The notes beneath the pieces are model-generated. The model worked only from the letters and a program-made list of their open reading frames with translations, ran no database searches and had not been told where the DNA came from. From Seiridium cupressi (taxonomy: Eukaryota; Ascomycota; Sordariomycetes; Amphisphaeriales; Sporocadaceae), in the NCBI GenBank assembly GCA_036674765.1, contig JARVKI010000033.1, forward strand, positions 124,001 through 188,000: a DNA stretch of 64,000 nt. Direction: 5' to 3'. Every line of letters starts with the position of its first letter. The stretch's first letter is position 1. Shown piece after piece: positions 34,929-48,602 of this stretch. Both the position numbers and the translations under genes were made by a program.

Positions 34929-37900
34929 TCATTGTTGGGTAGGATAAGCCGCCGGGCTGCCTTGCCGAAGTCTTGGCAGCAGTCTTCCCATCACAGGCGG
35001 AGCAGACATTGGCGAAGCTTGTCGACTGTTGCGCAGAGCCAGGATCCTAGCCGCTTCTGCACGTCTGAGTTCAAACTTTTTGCTCCGTTCTTGTTCGCGT
35101 GCCATATGTTGCATTCGGTACTGCCAGTCGTTGATGGCTTCTTCTTTCGTCCTATCATGGAGGAGTGTTTTCTCGCCTCTGCTCCAGGTATTATCTAGCT
35201 TCCGCGCCGTGACCTCTGGGATACAAGTAGGGAGCTCACCCTCAGGCCGCAGGACCGAGGAACCACCCCAGAAACACTCAAACGAAAGTTTGGCCTGGTT
35301 GTTGACATTGTCGAGTCCCCAGAAGACAACAGTGTCTCCGTTATATAGCTTGACCCAGTCTTTGCTGGGAGACTTGGTGTTCTTTGGATCATGTGAGAGT
35401 AGAGGGATATTGTTAATGCGCAGCCCATTGGTTGCTTTCGTTGATAGGTAAAATGCGTATGACTCGGGCTCGGGTGACGCGCGCATGTTGGCAGGAGATC
35501 GGCCACGATCCCACGGCCGGAAATCGCTTGACGACCCTGTATAGCCCTCTCGCCACAACACAATTCTGAAAGCGTGCTTGGGAACCTTGCTTTCCATCAT
35601 ATGTTGATACACAATAGTATTGTCGGACGATCTACCCCACGACGCAACTGGATCAGTGATGGAAATAGAAATACCCTTGAGTAAGGACCCAAGCGCGGAT
35701 GTAAGTCTCGCAACGACCGTCTTCGAGGGTGATGTGACGAGTAATGGTGGAGCTACTTGGCTGTCTGGAGGCAAAGTATCAGGCGGTGAGCTCACATCGT
35801 CCTCGTCAGGTTGCGGTGGAGGAGCCGTGGGTGGCATGTCCCACTCTGCATTGTCGCCCAGAGGCCGATCATCCCTACGAAGAAAGGGACGCGCTTCTGG
35901 TAACGGCGCTCCTGGTTCCGATCTGTCGCTGGTAGGCGGGAACCACTGCATAGCCACATCCCACAACGGTGTCCTTCCAGCACCAAATTCCTCGTCGCGC
36001 TGCTCAGCGGCAGCCTTGAACGCGTTGTACTGCGAATGAGTCATTTCTGGATAATTGAGGTGCCAGGTCTGTTTGTCGCCGGCATCCCAGAACGTTCTCT
36101 TATCCACAGGGTAGTCAATTAGGCGTCCGGAATCGCTCTTCACAGCCGGTGGGACCTTGGCTAACAGTGTATACTCATCGTCTTCGTCATCTGACGCACT
36201 ATCGTCTGTAGACTTGAGCCTCTTGAAAGAGGGCTTCAAGTTCGATGAGGTTCCTTCGTACTCGTCGCTCGTGTCGTATGCAGGTTTGCGTTTGCTCGTA
36301 TTTAGGTCGCTCATCTCGGACTGTAGGGCAGAGTTTGTACGTGCCAGCGACTTCATATTCAGATTCTCGATGATGGCAGAGTCGCCCCCTAGGCTCTGAG
36401 AGCCAATGCCTTGATTGATGCTGTATGTGCTCTCGTTGACTGTGGAGTCGCTTGACAAGGCAAGTCGATACGTGTTTTGCGATTTTCGCTTCTGCCGCGG
36501 GGTAGACAAATCTTCCGACTCGAAGCTGTCCAAAATCTCGTGCTCCAATATCTCGGTCTCCCCGAAGCTGTCATCGGGTAGGGAAACGTTTAGCCGAGAC
36601 TCCCCAATGGCGCCTGAGCTTCCAATCGCCGAATTGTTCACTTCGCCCCAAAGTCGATTGGGTGCTGCCTGACCAAACGTATAATTCTCTTTATCATCTT
36701 CGAAATCCATGCCTGTCAAATCAGGCTCCGGCTCCAAAAGCGCGCTTGAACCTATATCGCCGATGGATTCATGTTGCATCTGTTGTTTATCGTAGAGACT
36801 AAGCTGGGATGCTCCGTGCTCCAGGCCATCATCTGAAATTTCGTCGGCAGACTCAGTACTAGTGCTGAGCAGCCAGGGATGGCTCTGAAGTTCTGCAATA
36901 GTCGCCCGAGTTTCTGGTCGTCTGTCGATCATGCGCCGGAGGAAGTCAATGCCATTAGTAGAAATATTCTGCTCCAACAAGGGTGCGATGACAAGAGGTT
37001 GCGTCATGATATGATGAAGCAGCTCCGTGTAGCTGGTACCGTTTCTTACAGGAAATGGAGGCTGTCCAGTCATGGCATAGAAAAGTACACCACCAAGGGA
37101 CCACACATCGACGGCGTGGTCGTAGCGTTCGCGATTAAAAGGCCGTCGATCTCTTTGACGGACTCTGCGACCCATGTCATCATACGTACCGTACTCCGAG
37201 TAAACCTCAGGAGCACAGTACAGCAGTGTACCGCAAAAAGTCTTGAGGAACGTTTGCTCCGTATCAATCATCTTGGATAGCCCAAAATCTGTCAACTTGA
37301 CAACGAACGGATGTGTGGACTGAATCAGGATGTTGTCAGGCTTGACATCCCGATGTGTGATCTTGTTATCGTGGAGATAACCCAAGGCGTCAATCAGTTG
37401 CCGTGCCATGATCTTTACATAGGGCTCGGTAATTGTGCCCTTGTCGAGCACCAGCTTTCCCAAGTCGCCCTGGGGTACATACTCCATGATGATGATGAAC
37501 TGATGGGCATCCCAGTCGAAGTGCTCGATGTATTGCACGATATTTTCCTGTGTCAGTCAGTACATAGTATTCATTACACGTCATCCTTGCTTACATGAGA
37601 GACCCGTTGCATGATCTTCATTTCGTTTTCCACTTTCTGATCAAGAACACCATTCTTCATGAATTTCCGCTTGTCGAGCTCCTTGGCAGCATATGGTGTG
37701 CCAGTATATTTGTCTGTCACCTTGTACACCGTGGCAAACGCGCCTTTGCCAACCACACCGACACGATTATATCTTTCGCCTCCACGGAACTCCTGGGGGT
37801 GTCGAAAATCTGGTGCTTCCGAGGCTGCCTGGGTTACGGATCCGTTACGTTCAGACTTTTCGTTGCGGAAAGGCGGCGGAAAGAGATTGACCTGTGGCTG

Positions 37901-38736
37901 TTCATCAGCATGGAGATTGAAATTAAGACGAGACATTGACTTACAGGTCCACTAGGCCCGGGACCAATAGTGCGATCCAAGTCAAGCTCCTTGCCGAGCT
38001 TTCGAAAATAGGCTCTAAGGTTCTTCTGATACTCTACCTCAAGAGCGCCTTCTCGATGTGGCATTCGGACAATGAACTCCATGTCATGCGCATTCTCGTG
38101 CATCAAGATCTTGATGTTGGTACCACTTTCCAACGTTCTTCTGGTTTGGTTCGGCTGGCCGTCACGGCCGTCTCTCTTCTTTTTCAGCATCACGTCGTCC
38201 ACAATCGTGCCATTTGTGGAGGTATCTTCCAGCATAAGGACGCCATGGTCGTTGATATAGATGCGAAAATGAATGTTGCTCAGCCTTCGAAGAGGATCAT
38301 TGTGGAAACAGATGTCGCACCGCCCGTCGTTGCGCCCAAAAGTGAAGCCCAAGGCAGGAGATTTGACACTGGCAGACAGCCTCAGAACGATGGCATAGTT
38401 TCCGACTCCACGAGCACGGCCAAACTCGCGAGGGTCGTCTTCACGACGCGGGTCGGTTTTTATAGCGTCGGCAGCGTATCGACCGGCGATGTGGGGACAG
38501 AAGACATCGGCAAGGCCCTCGACTTCTCGACTGGCATTCTCGGTTCGCGGATATAGCATGCATACAATGTCGGCAATGTCTTCGTTTGAGAAGCCCGAGT
38601 TCTGTTGGCCGAGTCGTCTCGGGTCCAGCGCATTTTGGGTGGCTGGAAACAGGGTAATTAGAGCATTGCCAGGGGCAAAGAACTATCTAGGAGTTCGGAT
38701 CGAACCTGGTTGTGTCGACTCATCCTGTGAAGCCAT
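34929..38736 (-). CDS. rad53: RAD53/CHK2-family DNA damage checkpoint kinase (FHA-kinase-FHA)
   Basis: Four exons, 38736-38706, 38642-37945, 37891-37595 and 37547-34929, 1214 residues. FHA1 lies about 90-175 (LGFTFGRNDGRCDI, LRRLSNIHFRIY, TSTNGTIVDD). The kinase domain, about 285-570, has GVVGKGAFATVYK, the lysine in YAAKEL, HRDVKPDNIL, LTDFGLSKM and GTLLYCAPEVYSEYG. A long Ser-rich, acidic region follows. A second FHA-like domain near 950-1090 has SWGRSSDNTIVYQ, LSTKATNGLRINN and NGDTVVFWGLD. Two FHA domains flanking the kinase, and the length, point to the Rad53 type rather than single-FHA CHK2. It acts in the nucleus downstream of ATR/ATM-type kinases. Exon 1 has 31 bases and a weak GTTCGA donor, but its frame is good. 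The C terminus is Arg-rich. Confidence 0.9.
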
Positions 38737-40673
38737 CAGGCCAGGAAGAGGCAGCCCCGAGGGCGATGCGATTCAGAGGGCTTCAGCAGACCGGGCAGCC
38801 AGCTATAAGTGCGATGGTGAATAGGCAGCGATAGATACCGACTGCGAGGAAACACTTCCGGCAGCCGGCAAGTATGGTAAATCAGACGATAACAGCACAG
38901 ATGAGCTTCCTCTCTTCAATTGAGGCCATCTGCAGGGCGAGAGCGAAGGTAGGCAGACGTTCTGTCGCAAGGCAGTTCTCGGTGGGGTTGCGTCGTTGCT
39001 GTGGTTGCGGGTGCGCCGTTTACAAATCCGAACACAGAACGCAGGTATAGTTGTGAATGAGCGAGGCGCCTCGGGCGGTTCTAGTCGGACAGGACGGCAA
39101 GGAGATAGATATTACAGAAGCATTAGGGCTCTCGAGAGCGCCGGGAGAGTATAAGAGGGTAGGGCGAAGTTCAAGTCAGGTGAGCATGGGCGGCAGGAAC
39201 TGAACTCGACAGAGCAATCACAAGGACTCGATGTCGTCGTCCCAAAATTATTTTAGCTGGGCCGGCATGGTCTCAGGCGGGATGCACGCTGCAAGGTCTG
39301 GTGCTTTTCTGACGTGGTGGAGGGGAAGGGCGAGGTGGAATGTGACAGGCGATTGGTCACCACGCTCTGGTCGCCTGCCCACCGCCCTCCCCACCGCGCA
39401 CTAGACGGTTCGCGGTATAGCCTCAGGGCGGCCGCCAACTCTCTTTCCCCCATCTGCCCCCTGTCGGCGCTGGAGAGACGAGCCACCTCCAGCGGGCGCT
39501 TTCCAGGCGCTTGGAAACGGGACGACGTTTGTGGCAGCACCCGTCGCACGTTTCGTTCAGGGTGGCATAGAGTTGGACGGCCAAGACATCACCCTGCGTC
39601 CATACATTGTACCCTATCTTCCTCTGTGGGCGAAACCATACCAATGGCCACTATGGTTCTGTCCTGCACTAGGTTCATGCACCCGACGTGGTTTTCATGA
39701 ACGGTGACTGGTGAAACGCCCTTTTCCTGCGGCCTTACTTACCTGGGCCAACTCTATTGTTGTCGGCTATCTTGCCTCCCACCCCTTTCAGGAGTAGAAG
39801 TCGATCCCTCATCAAACCAAACGGTAATCGACACATATCCTTGAAAGAGAGGCCCCCGGAATTGCCATCATTTGCTACAGGAAGAAGTGAACGCCTCCGG
39901 CAGAACAGGGGCAGTGGGGCTTTGCAAACTGTACAGAGATTCTGCTGCGACCCGCAACCGAAGTTCTGAAAAAAAGCAATTCACTATCTCATTCTTGCCC
40001 CTGCACTCATCTGACTATGGGATTGGCTTTCCTCGAGATCGATGACAACGGCAATAGCCCCTTGTCCCTGGCCGCATTGCCCGGCGAACTTTGTCCGAGG
40101 GTCAAGAACTAATGGCCATGCATCTTGACACACGGCAAACACGGAAGAAGGCGGCGGGAGATGATTTGGTCAAGAAGAGATGAGAAACGTCAGGATAGAA
40201 CATCACATGGCTCTATCCCTTGTCGAGTAGAAGAGGATTATAGATATCCGAATCAAGCCTATCGAATGTTTCGATTACAGAACCCTACAATGATAACGCC
40301 TAACATGATGCACTCGGCGAACAGTATGAATAACGACGTGGTTCCTCCCGCCTTCAATCCATCAGACCACGTCACATGCCCACAAGGCAGTCAAATCACG
40401 AAGAAGAGCCTTATCCAAAAGACATTAAATTCAAGCAATGGCCTGGTACAGCCATGCTATGCTGCGCATTCATGACGCAAAATTGCCTGCTATGCAAATG
40501 TGCTAGGTTGGTTTTTCCAAATCGACACGTGCCAAATCACTTGTAACCCAAAAAGCAAATCCAACCCCAGCCGTTCAGATCACTCCATTTCCCGTTCCCA
40601 CCCATATTTTCGCTTTTTAATTGTAATATATGCATCAGTTTTCATTTTGATCATGGTTCAACTCGTGATAGCC
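38737..40673. other. Intergenic region RAD53-like to DUF8004-like gene
   Basis: 1.9 kb: promoter of the kinase gene on one side, 3' flank of the next gene on the other. GC-rich around 39.3-39.6 kb with overlapping frames on both strands that have no motif. No gene supported. Confidence 0.5.
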
Positions 40674-43600
40674 TCACCCGAAGAAATTCTTCTTCTTCTT
40701 GGGCTTGCTGTCCATATCCTTGAGGATATCGTCAAAGGTGCTTCCTCCCATCTGGGAGTCGTGTCGAGAGCTCGACCTCGAGTCCGGACTGGCAAAACCT
40801 GGCGAAGGCGTTGTGAAGCTGTGTATGTTGCTCGAGGATCGACTTCGTCCCATCATGGCACTGGTCGGCCGGGGGCCAATGGAGCCTTCACGCCCGCTAA
40901 GGACGCGTGAAGTACGTATACTTCCCCGTCGCTCTTCGCCAGCCATAGCCACAGGCTCTAAACCGAGCGCAACACTAGATCGGTAACCGGGGCGGCCTGC
41001 TGGTGAGGCTCCTCTCGGCCTCAAAGCCATTCCTGGACTGGGTGCTGTAGGCGACTCGCTTCGGTCTATTGGCTTCGGGCTTAATGAAATGCCGGGATCG
41101 TTATCTGCAAACACAGACTGTGGTGCCTCCAAAGGAGGCAAGAAATCCTGCGTATCGGCAACAAGTCCTGCCATACCCTGCTCCCACTGTTTTGCGGCCA
41201 CCCAGCAGTGACTTCTGTGGTAGATGCCCTCGATGGAGAATTCGATGGTGTCTTCGCTAAGCTCGACGTAACCTGCGCCACCCGAGACTTCATACCACCT
41301 CTTGCGGACTTCTGCAGCATCCCCTAACCACGGTGGCTGACCCTTCGGTGGCTGGCATAGGAAATATTCGACTCCTTCCGTGAAGTTTAGGCCAGGAGCA
41401 TCGACCACCAACATTGGCAAAGATTGAATGACGACATAGAGGAAGAGGAAGTACCCAATACGCTGGTCAGCAATCTCGCTGATAGGCTTGCCCTTGGCTT
41501 CCTTCTCTTCGAAATCCTTGAAAGCCTCGGTGAAAGGGAGCTTGAGTCTGAGAGTCTCAAAGTCATATGACTTGCTCAGGATCAAGAGAAATTCATGTTC
41601 CTGGTAGTTGCTATCGAGTTTCTTTTGGTCCTTTGCTGGTAGGTCATAGTAGTTTTCCTTCACTGATCTGAAGTCGGGCAACCTGGGCGTATCGTACGGA
41701 ATAGGAGGTAGGACCGGGGGCGAGGACTGATCGAACTCGGTAAGGATTCTGCGCAGGGCTGACATGGGGTCATTCTCATCCTCCTCCATCTTGTCGGAAT
41801 CCATGGACCGTGGTGTCAGAGATTGCCGATCGACAATGAGATCGTACAAGGCGCAGAGATCCGAGTATAGAATCTTCAAGACTTGTCGATTCAGCCCACT
41901 CTCGGTAAATGGGTTCTTCTTGCTACGCGCTTTTGGCGGCCAGCTGCCGAAGCTTGATTTATAGTAACCGAGGACAAATGATCGCATTCGTCCGAAAGAA
42001 GTCTTCCATCTGCCAAATTTGACATTCTTGTACTGTGTTGTCGAGTTGGCAAGACCCGAGAACAGAGCCGGGAACTCAAAGTTCTCAAGGCGGGTATTGA
42101 CGTTGTTTTGCCGACTCAGAAGCTCAAAGTGCCCACGCTCCAGCCTTTGCCGTGTATGCTCCGACACTTGGTCCCACAGAGGCGAGTGCAAGTCGAGCAA
42201 GGCCGTGTACTTGCCTACGGCATGAGAGAAGGCTTCATTGTAGAGATCCCAAGACTTCATCCGTTCACCAAGGACCAAGGCCTCCAGTGTCTTTTCCCTC
42301 GAGTGTCGAACATCCGCAACTGCCAGACCCTCCATGAAAAAACCAAAACTCATGTCTACTGAGTCTCCGAACGTTGTGCCGTCCACACTAGTGAAATCGA
42401 ACTATTAAGGTTTGGTCAGTACTCAGTCCTATCTTCACATTCCAAAGACTTGGGGTCTGTCTCGGCAAATTCCATGTTGATAGTTGCAGGAAAGTCCTCT
42501 TTCAAGACACATTGGCAGAGTGTGTTGCTTACCTCCGTTAAGAGATTAGATACTCGCATAAGGGCTGCAAATATTGTAGGCTGACTCTTGTTTCCCACCA
42601 ATGGCTGCCCGGTCAAGAGGGCGAACATGTTTCGCATTGCGATCAGGCGATCCAGATCTGGTTGCGGGCCATTGCCAGGTTCGAGTTGCCCGGTCAGAAC
42701 TGTTGCAAGATACAGTCTCGACTCCCCGGGAGCCTCGGATACCGGAGGTGATGGTGGTGAATCGGGTCCCCGCTCGGCATCGGCCGCGGAGAGGCTGTCA
42801 CGGCCTGTGAAGCTTGTGGTTCGCGACGAGGTTGCATCGGCCTCAATCAAGTCCTGGAAGAAGAGCGCATAGTCGGTAACAAACGACATGACCTTGAAAG
42901 AAGGACCTCTTCCGCTTGCCTTGGGATGCAGATACACCAAGACGCTGCCACTTTCGTTCCACAACTCCGGCACATGCTCTCCCTTCTCCAGAAAAGAAGT
43001 GTTGTAGTCTGCCTTGGTGGGGCCCAGCGTCCAGGCACCTGCACTCTGGGCTCTCATGTCTTGAGAGTTTGAACGAGACCTGGCTCCCGGAAACCACGAC
43101 CGTCGGAGCCTCCCACGTTTGTCCCCATCTCGTGTCGGACTTTGACTTCCACTACTTGATGTCGGTCGAGAATCCAGTGCCGCGGCCGCGGAGACCTGTC
43201 GATTTCCAACGCCAGGTTCGAGCCGATTGCTTGGCGGCTGTGCCGACGAACTTCTGCCTCGCGGCTCTATGGGGGAAGCCGGGACGCCCCTGGGTGCGAG
43301 TCCACTCTGTTTCGGAGAAGTTTGGGCATTGCGCAAAGAGCTACTTCTGCGTCTCGGTGCAGGCGCAGGCTTTGTCAATTTCGGGGACGGTTTCGTTTCT
43401 GTGAAGTAGAATCCAGGGTCACTGGGCGTAATGGGTCTTTCGGTTGCCTTGGATGGTATTGGCGGAGCCGGTGAGGTCGGGAGAGGTGGTGGAACCTGGG
43501 ATGGCTTCCTCAATTTGCCCATTTTCGTAGCCTCCTGTGAAGACTGCTTCTTGTGCCCAGGCTTGCCATCCAAGCCCAGCGATCCCCCCAGCGTTAGCTT

Positions 43601-44077
43601 GTCGGTACTCGGTGATTCAAACCGGCTTCGAAGTTGGGCTTCCCAGTCAGAGACGGTGGAACGCTTTTCTTTGACAGGCGAATCTGTTGGCACCGGCTTG
43701 CGGTGGGCGTTTGAATCTGAGGATGGACTGATTAGTGATGGGAAGAAGGACGACAAGCGGTTTAGCTTGGATCTCTTCCTCAACACTTCGGGTTGAGGAG
43801 ACATGAGCACTGGCCCGGCACTGGCCATTTGGCCAGCCGTGCTAGTCGCTTCGTGTTTGGCAGACGCCCCTTCGGCACCGTCAGGCTTTTGGGAGGTATC
43901 CAGCGGGGTGGAAGCCAGTCGTATCGCTGGCACACTTTGCTTTTCGTCACTGGCGCCAGGACTATCTGCGCTAGAGTCTCGATCGGCGGGCGTAGTTTGA
44001 GAATATAGAGAAGAGGAAAGAGAAGCAGAAGTAGAACTTTGGCCACCGCTGGCACGGTTTGACTTACTTGAAGTCAT
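40674..44077 (-). CDS. Large DUF8004-like fungal protein of unknown function
   Basis: Two exons, 44077-42533 and 42401-40674, 1090 residues from the ATG at 44077; an in-frame ATG at 44164 would add 29. Residues 1-370 are disordered (Ser, Pro, Lys). A folded part begins LWNESGSVLVYLHPKASGRG, possibly PH-like. The core spans the splice site, LLTGQPLVGNKSQPTIFAAL to FDFTSVDGTTFGDSVDMSF, then ADVRHSREKTLEALVLGERM, GRMRSFVLGYYKSSFGSWPP, LYSDLCALYDLIVDRQ and QRIGYFLFLYVVIQSLPML. This matches my memory of fungal DUF8004 proteins. The C terminus is disordered and ends KPKKKKNFFG, a basic cluster that may bind membranes or direct nuclear import. The donor at 42532 (GTAAGC) gives a 131-base intron and joins the conserved core; the open frame beyond it is read-through. 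The biochemical role is unknown. Confidence 0.75.
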
Positions 44078-47000
44078 CTTTGCTGAATTGGATTTTAGGA
44101 AAACCCCTGACCTGGGATCTTGCACCAACAGGTGACAAAGTTCGCCGAATAGAGGGCTTCGCAAGCCTTCGAAAGCTAAGCCCGCGACTCGTAGCAGGTT
44201 TCGCTAGGTGATCCTTGGTTCCGAGCACCGCTTGGATGGTGTCAGTGGCTCCACACAACGGTTTCGTACTCTAATGGGCTTTGTGCGGATGCTTGTGTAC
44301 GCGCAAGCATCAAAAATTGGCTGTGGAGAGGTACGAAGGCTAGGTAGTTAGGCGATGGGATCTCGGGTTCGGCGGCAACAAGTGGACAGGCTGGGACAAG
44401 CTTAACTACAGCAGCCGTTGGAGTAACATTCGAGTGGGTGATGCTCGTATGGTGGCACAGTAGCCAGGCGTTGAGGTATAATCACTTGAATAGGAGAGGA
44501 AAACTGGGTATGATGGTTTGCACCGAAGTTTTATGTCTGCAGAAAACAGACCAGCCTGGGCGCCGGCGCTCTTCGCAAATGGTACCTGATACGGGTCCTA
44601 CTGATGTTATGCGTGCCCTACATATGCAAGCCCGGCTCCGAGGGGGAAAGGTGACGAACTAATGAATACCACGCAATGCAACCCCCCAGCAGGGATCTCG
44701 CAATGGTTCGTTCGTTGGCACAAAGGGCCGTCAGTACGCAGCTCCTACGAAGCAAGTCTGTTGAGCCACGGGCACCTACGAAATTCTCGGCTGCGTCATT
44801 CTCCAAGCACCAACAGGGGTCGAGCCGAGAGAGAAAATTCCCGGGGAACTGGGCCAAGGCCTGTTTACTCCATGCTGCAGCCGACCCTGGTCGCCTCAGG
44901 CTGGTCGTTAGGATTGCCGTGGATCGCATCATCAGAGCGAGGAATTGTCGAATATTCTCATCTTCAGCGCTCCGGAAATTCATGTAGGTCACAAGAGTAT
45001 CACAATATGAGAAAACACGGGCTCCCGGGCTCGTAATTCCGCCATACCCCGCTCATGTTTCGAGAAAACTTCCAGCGCTACAGCCGTAGCTGAGGAATTA
45101 AGTGGCATAAGGTGGCGTTAGGGGTCTTCCTAGGGGGAATGCAGGGGGTTATAATTAGCCTCCGCGTCGTTCAAAGCACCGTACAACGGTGTCAAATACG
45201 GATCGATGCCAACGCTATTCCCGCATGTGCGACTCAGGATTGAGCATCCATCACACGTGCAGTAAGTCGTCATTTGCACCTGTCCCACGCGGGTTCTCGG
45301 TTCTGTTCCTCGTGCCCGTCTTACATCGTATACTCATGAGTTATGTGCCCGGAGCCTGGTGCTTTCGCTGCTTCAACACTCCACTCAGCCCCCTGGTTGA
45401 GATCAGTACCTCATGACATGACCCATGAGGGCGATCTCTAGTCTGGCTCGGCCGCTCGCACAACTGCCCCGCCTGTGGGCATTGCACGATTTCCGACATC
45501 TCACTATTAGTGCTGACTGTCAGAGGCTTAACGCGATGTCCTACATACTCACAACTCAAAGCGCGCAGGTATCGCGGAGATGCGACCAATTGCCCACGGC
45601 GACGTGTTCCTGTACCGGGGCCGGTTGTTGTCTTGGCGGCCGCGGACTTGGTAGGGCTGGAAGAGGAGTTACACAGCCTCAGGTTGGCTCGGCTTATACG
45701 TAACTGCCCACAGAGGAAATTGTTCCCATTTCGGGGTCGAATCCTTCGTCAACTTCCACATGCATACCCCAGGACTGGTCCACATGTCAAGGCTGTCTAG
45801 CGTGGTGTTTTGTTCCCAGTTGTGGTACTGATTCCTGGCTTTTGGAGGGCGCCGGCTTCGGGATTGCAGAGATCATGTCAGATCGGCTACCCACTGTGTC
45901 GTACATGGACGTTCGTTCCGGGAGTTCGGAATACCGTTGTACATGTACGAAAAGTCATGTGAGACATCGTTGGAGTTCTATCGCAACTCTTGGCTTGGCG
46001 CTCAGCACGACCCGGTCTAAAAACCTGCCAAACATGGTGTCTCTCCGGGAAATTGGCATCTGTCTACTGACCTAGGTAATTTATAACGCGGAAAGTCGTC
46101 CAATGTATAAGTTGCCATGGAGCCCTTCTATTCCGGATGGTCAAAAGTGGCACCGGCCGACGAACAAAAACCCACCAAAAGTATGTTAGTGTGACCCCGT
46201 TACTGCAAGTACAATTACGAATGCAATAGTCTTCTCTGGCTTCGTAGGACCATGCTTTGGCAGCTCGCGGTCCGATTTCTGTGGGCATGGATACTTGAGT
46301 AACTCCTCCAGTATGTAGGCAGAAATCGAGCAGCCTCATCGCATACGCCTCAGATCACACCGTGCTTTTTTTGGACACTAGCATTAGTCTAACTAGTGCG
46401 TAGATAAAAATAAGATAGACCACGGCTGATGGCTCCAAGATGCGTCATTCAATCCTCTTCAGCTTGAAATTTAGGCGTTCTGGCATTCAGCGCTCTTGAT
46501 ACAAATCTCACTGCCAGCTTGCGGGCATGCCTACTGAAGCGGCGCGTCTAGTTGTTCCCGTCATTTGAGTCTCGTGTTACATCGTCACACTGCAGTCCAA
46601 TACTACACATCTATAGGTCGAACAGACGCCGGCGCTTATACAATGACAGCCGCGATCTCGCGTCCATATGAGCCATTCTATACGAATAAGTCATTCTGAT
46701 ATGATCGAGTACACTTTGGAACATCCATGCTTTCTGAACCATGTACGCACTACTCGTCCTAGCTCTTCCTTATACAAAACGAGGTAAACGGTGTGAACTA
46801 CTGTCATGATTGGGCGACAAGGAGACATGGAGCGTAACGACTTATCGCGTTTTGGGCAGGTTCTTGTGGTCAGCCCTTCTTTAAAGGAAAGTACTCATCG
46901 AAAATGTAGAAGAGAAATGATTCAAGAGATGGAAGCCAAAATCCAAATATATCCAGACACAGCTTAGCCTTGGTGATGCTCAATCACATTGTTTTGTGGC

Positions 47001-48602
47001 TAGATGTGAGGTAAGTCATCAATCGTCATTTTATGGAAGTCCATCTCTTTTATAAAAATCCTAGCGCATCACTATAAAGACAATTCTCATACGGCAAAAC
47101 GAAGCGACTTAATAAGCGGCAGCAGAGCCAGTAGGGAGCTAGGTTAGAAGTCTAGTGGTTATCATTCCCTCCGTGCATCTAGTGCGGGTTAGTCTATCGG
47201 TCGGTCACTTGGAGATGTTGCATGACAGAAGGGAAACTTTGTCGTCTCTTACGATAGATTTCACGGAATTCTTCATAGTATCCAGTGGTGAGATCAAACT
47301 ATATAGTGCGGTGGCATGGTGCGTGCCTGATAATAACAGGTATATGTAGTCTTGATTAATACGGAATGCATCTTTCGCTGCGACCGACCACGCAGGAAGG
47401 CATAAATGTAGGAGTAGAAAGAGTCTACGTAGAATAAAGACCAGACGAAAGCCTTGTAAATGAAAGGTCGGGAGAATAATACCCTTATTATGCAATATTA
47501 TGAATAATGCATTGGAACCCCTTACTTCCGGATCCTCTGCGCGCCATATCGCAAAAGTCTCTCATTGTGCAATGGTATGGGACCCCCACTGGTGGCCAGA
47601 TGATCTCGACGTAGGGCGTTACAGATTTTCACAGGTGATCCTGGCCATGGGCCAATCAGCCTGCCGTACGTCGACCGAAAAGGGCAATCGAGGACAAGGA
47701 AGGTAGGTGTGTGCGTTGCAGTTCGGTGGGCTGAGTGGTGGGTTCGAGAGAGATTGAAAGCTAACGTCCGGCGTATCCATATCAGAGTACTTCATGGATC
47801 GACCCCCTGGGTCTGTTTGATTAGCGAGGCGACGCAGAAAAGGTTCGTCAATATCATGTATATGCAAGTGATGTTCATCGATGCCCAAGGACAGGTCTTG
47901 ATGTTATTGGCGCTGACTGGTCAGGTCTCAGCTGTTTTGCCGCTAAGACTTTCCCAATGCTTTTTTCATGGCTGGTAACCCGGTAGGAACCATGCAGGCA
48001 CCCCGATAGGCTGCCGACCCATTTCCTAATCTGGCGACTATATCGAAATCGGTATTTCGCGAATACTCCGGATGGAGGCTGTATCAATAGCCCTATAAAT
48101 TGATATCGACTCGGTCTAACCTACAGCCTTACGCCCGACTAGATAGGTAGCCAGCTCTGAGGCTCTGAAGCAACGGCCCCCAACGTCCTGCGCTGCCAGA
48201 AAGCCGGGCCTCGAGAACTGGCCGCCTGTCACATGACGCGACCAGTGAAAACCGTCTGCTCGTGCGACGTCTGTTTTCGGTGAAAGGCAGGCCTGCTATT
48301 CGCCAATGGGTAGCTAGCTCCATGTACGGGCTCGAACTCTCATTGGCGAGAGAGCCACGCCCCGGGGAGTTCGCGGATGAGTGACCATGGCGTCTTTACA
48401 TCTTCGAGGTCTCGTCTCACAGACCTTGGATGCCTTCATTTTGTCCTCTACCTGAAAAAGAACAGTTCATTGTCTCGTCAATATCCCCCATTCGGACTGA
48501 GACCCGCTAATTCGGTGCCTTACGTCTGCTGATTCGGTTGTGCTTTGGTTAGACAGAGACAAGGTACTTATGAACGGCGACTTATACACACGCACCATAA
48601 AA
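44078..48602. other. 4.5-kb gap without a supported gene
   Basis: This is the largest gap between two predicted genes. It is divergent, so both ends should carry promoters. The middle (45.0-47.2 kb) is AT-rich and has only short frames. A 124-codon minus-strand frame (44618-44992) has fair composition but no motif. I see no repeats, RNA genes or transposon termini. Confidence 0.45.

Noticed and set aside
38698..38709. GGTTCGATCC on the minus strand looks like a tRNA B box
   Set aside because: It overlaps exon 1 and the intron of the RAD53-like gene, and the flanking bases do not form a T stem.
42402..42532. Read-through of the DUF8004-like first exon to the TGA before 42410
   Set aside because: The GTAAGC donor at 42532 joins the conserved core in frame; the read-through would split the protein into two genes.
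44618..44992. 124-codon minus-strand frame in the 44-48 kb gap
   Set aside because: Some protein-like character, but no motif, splice evidence or neighbour to support it.
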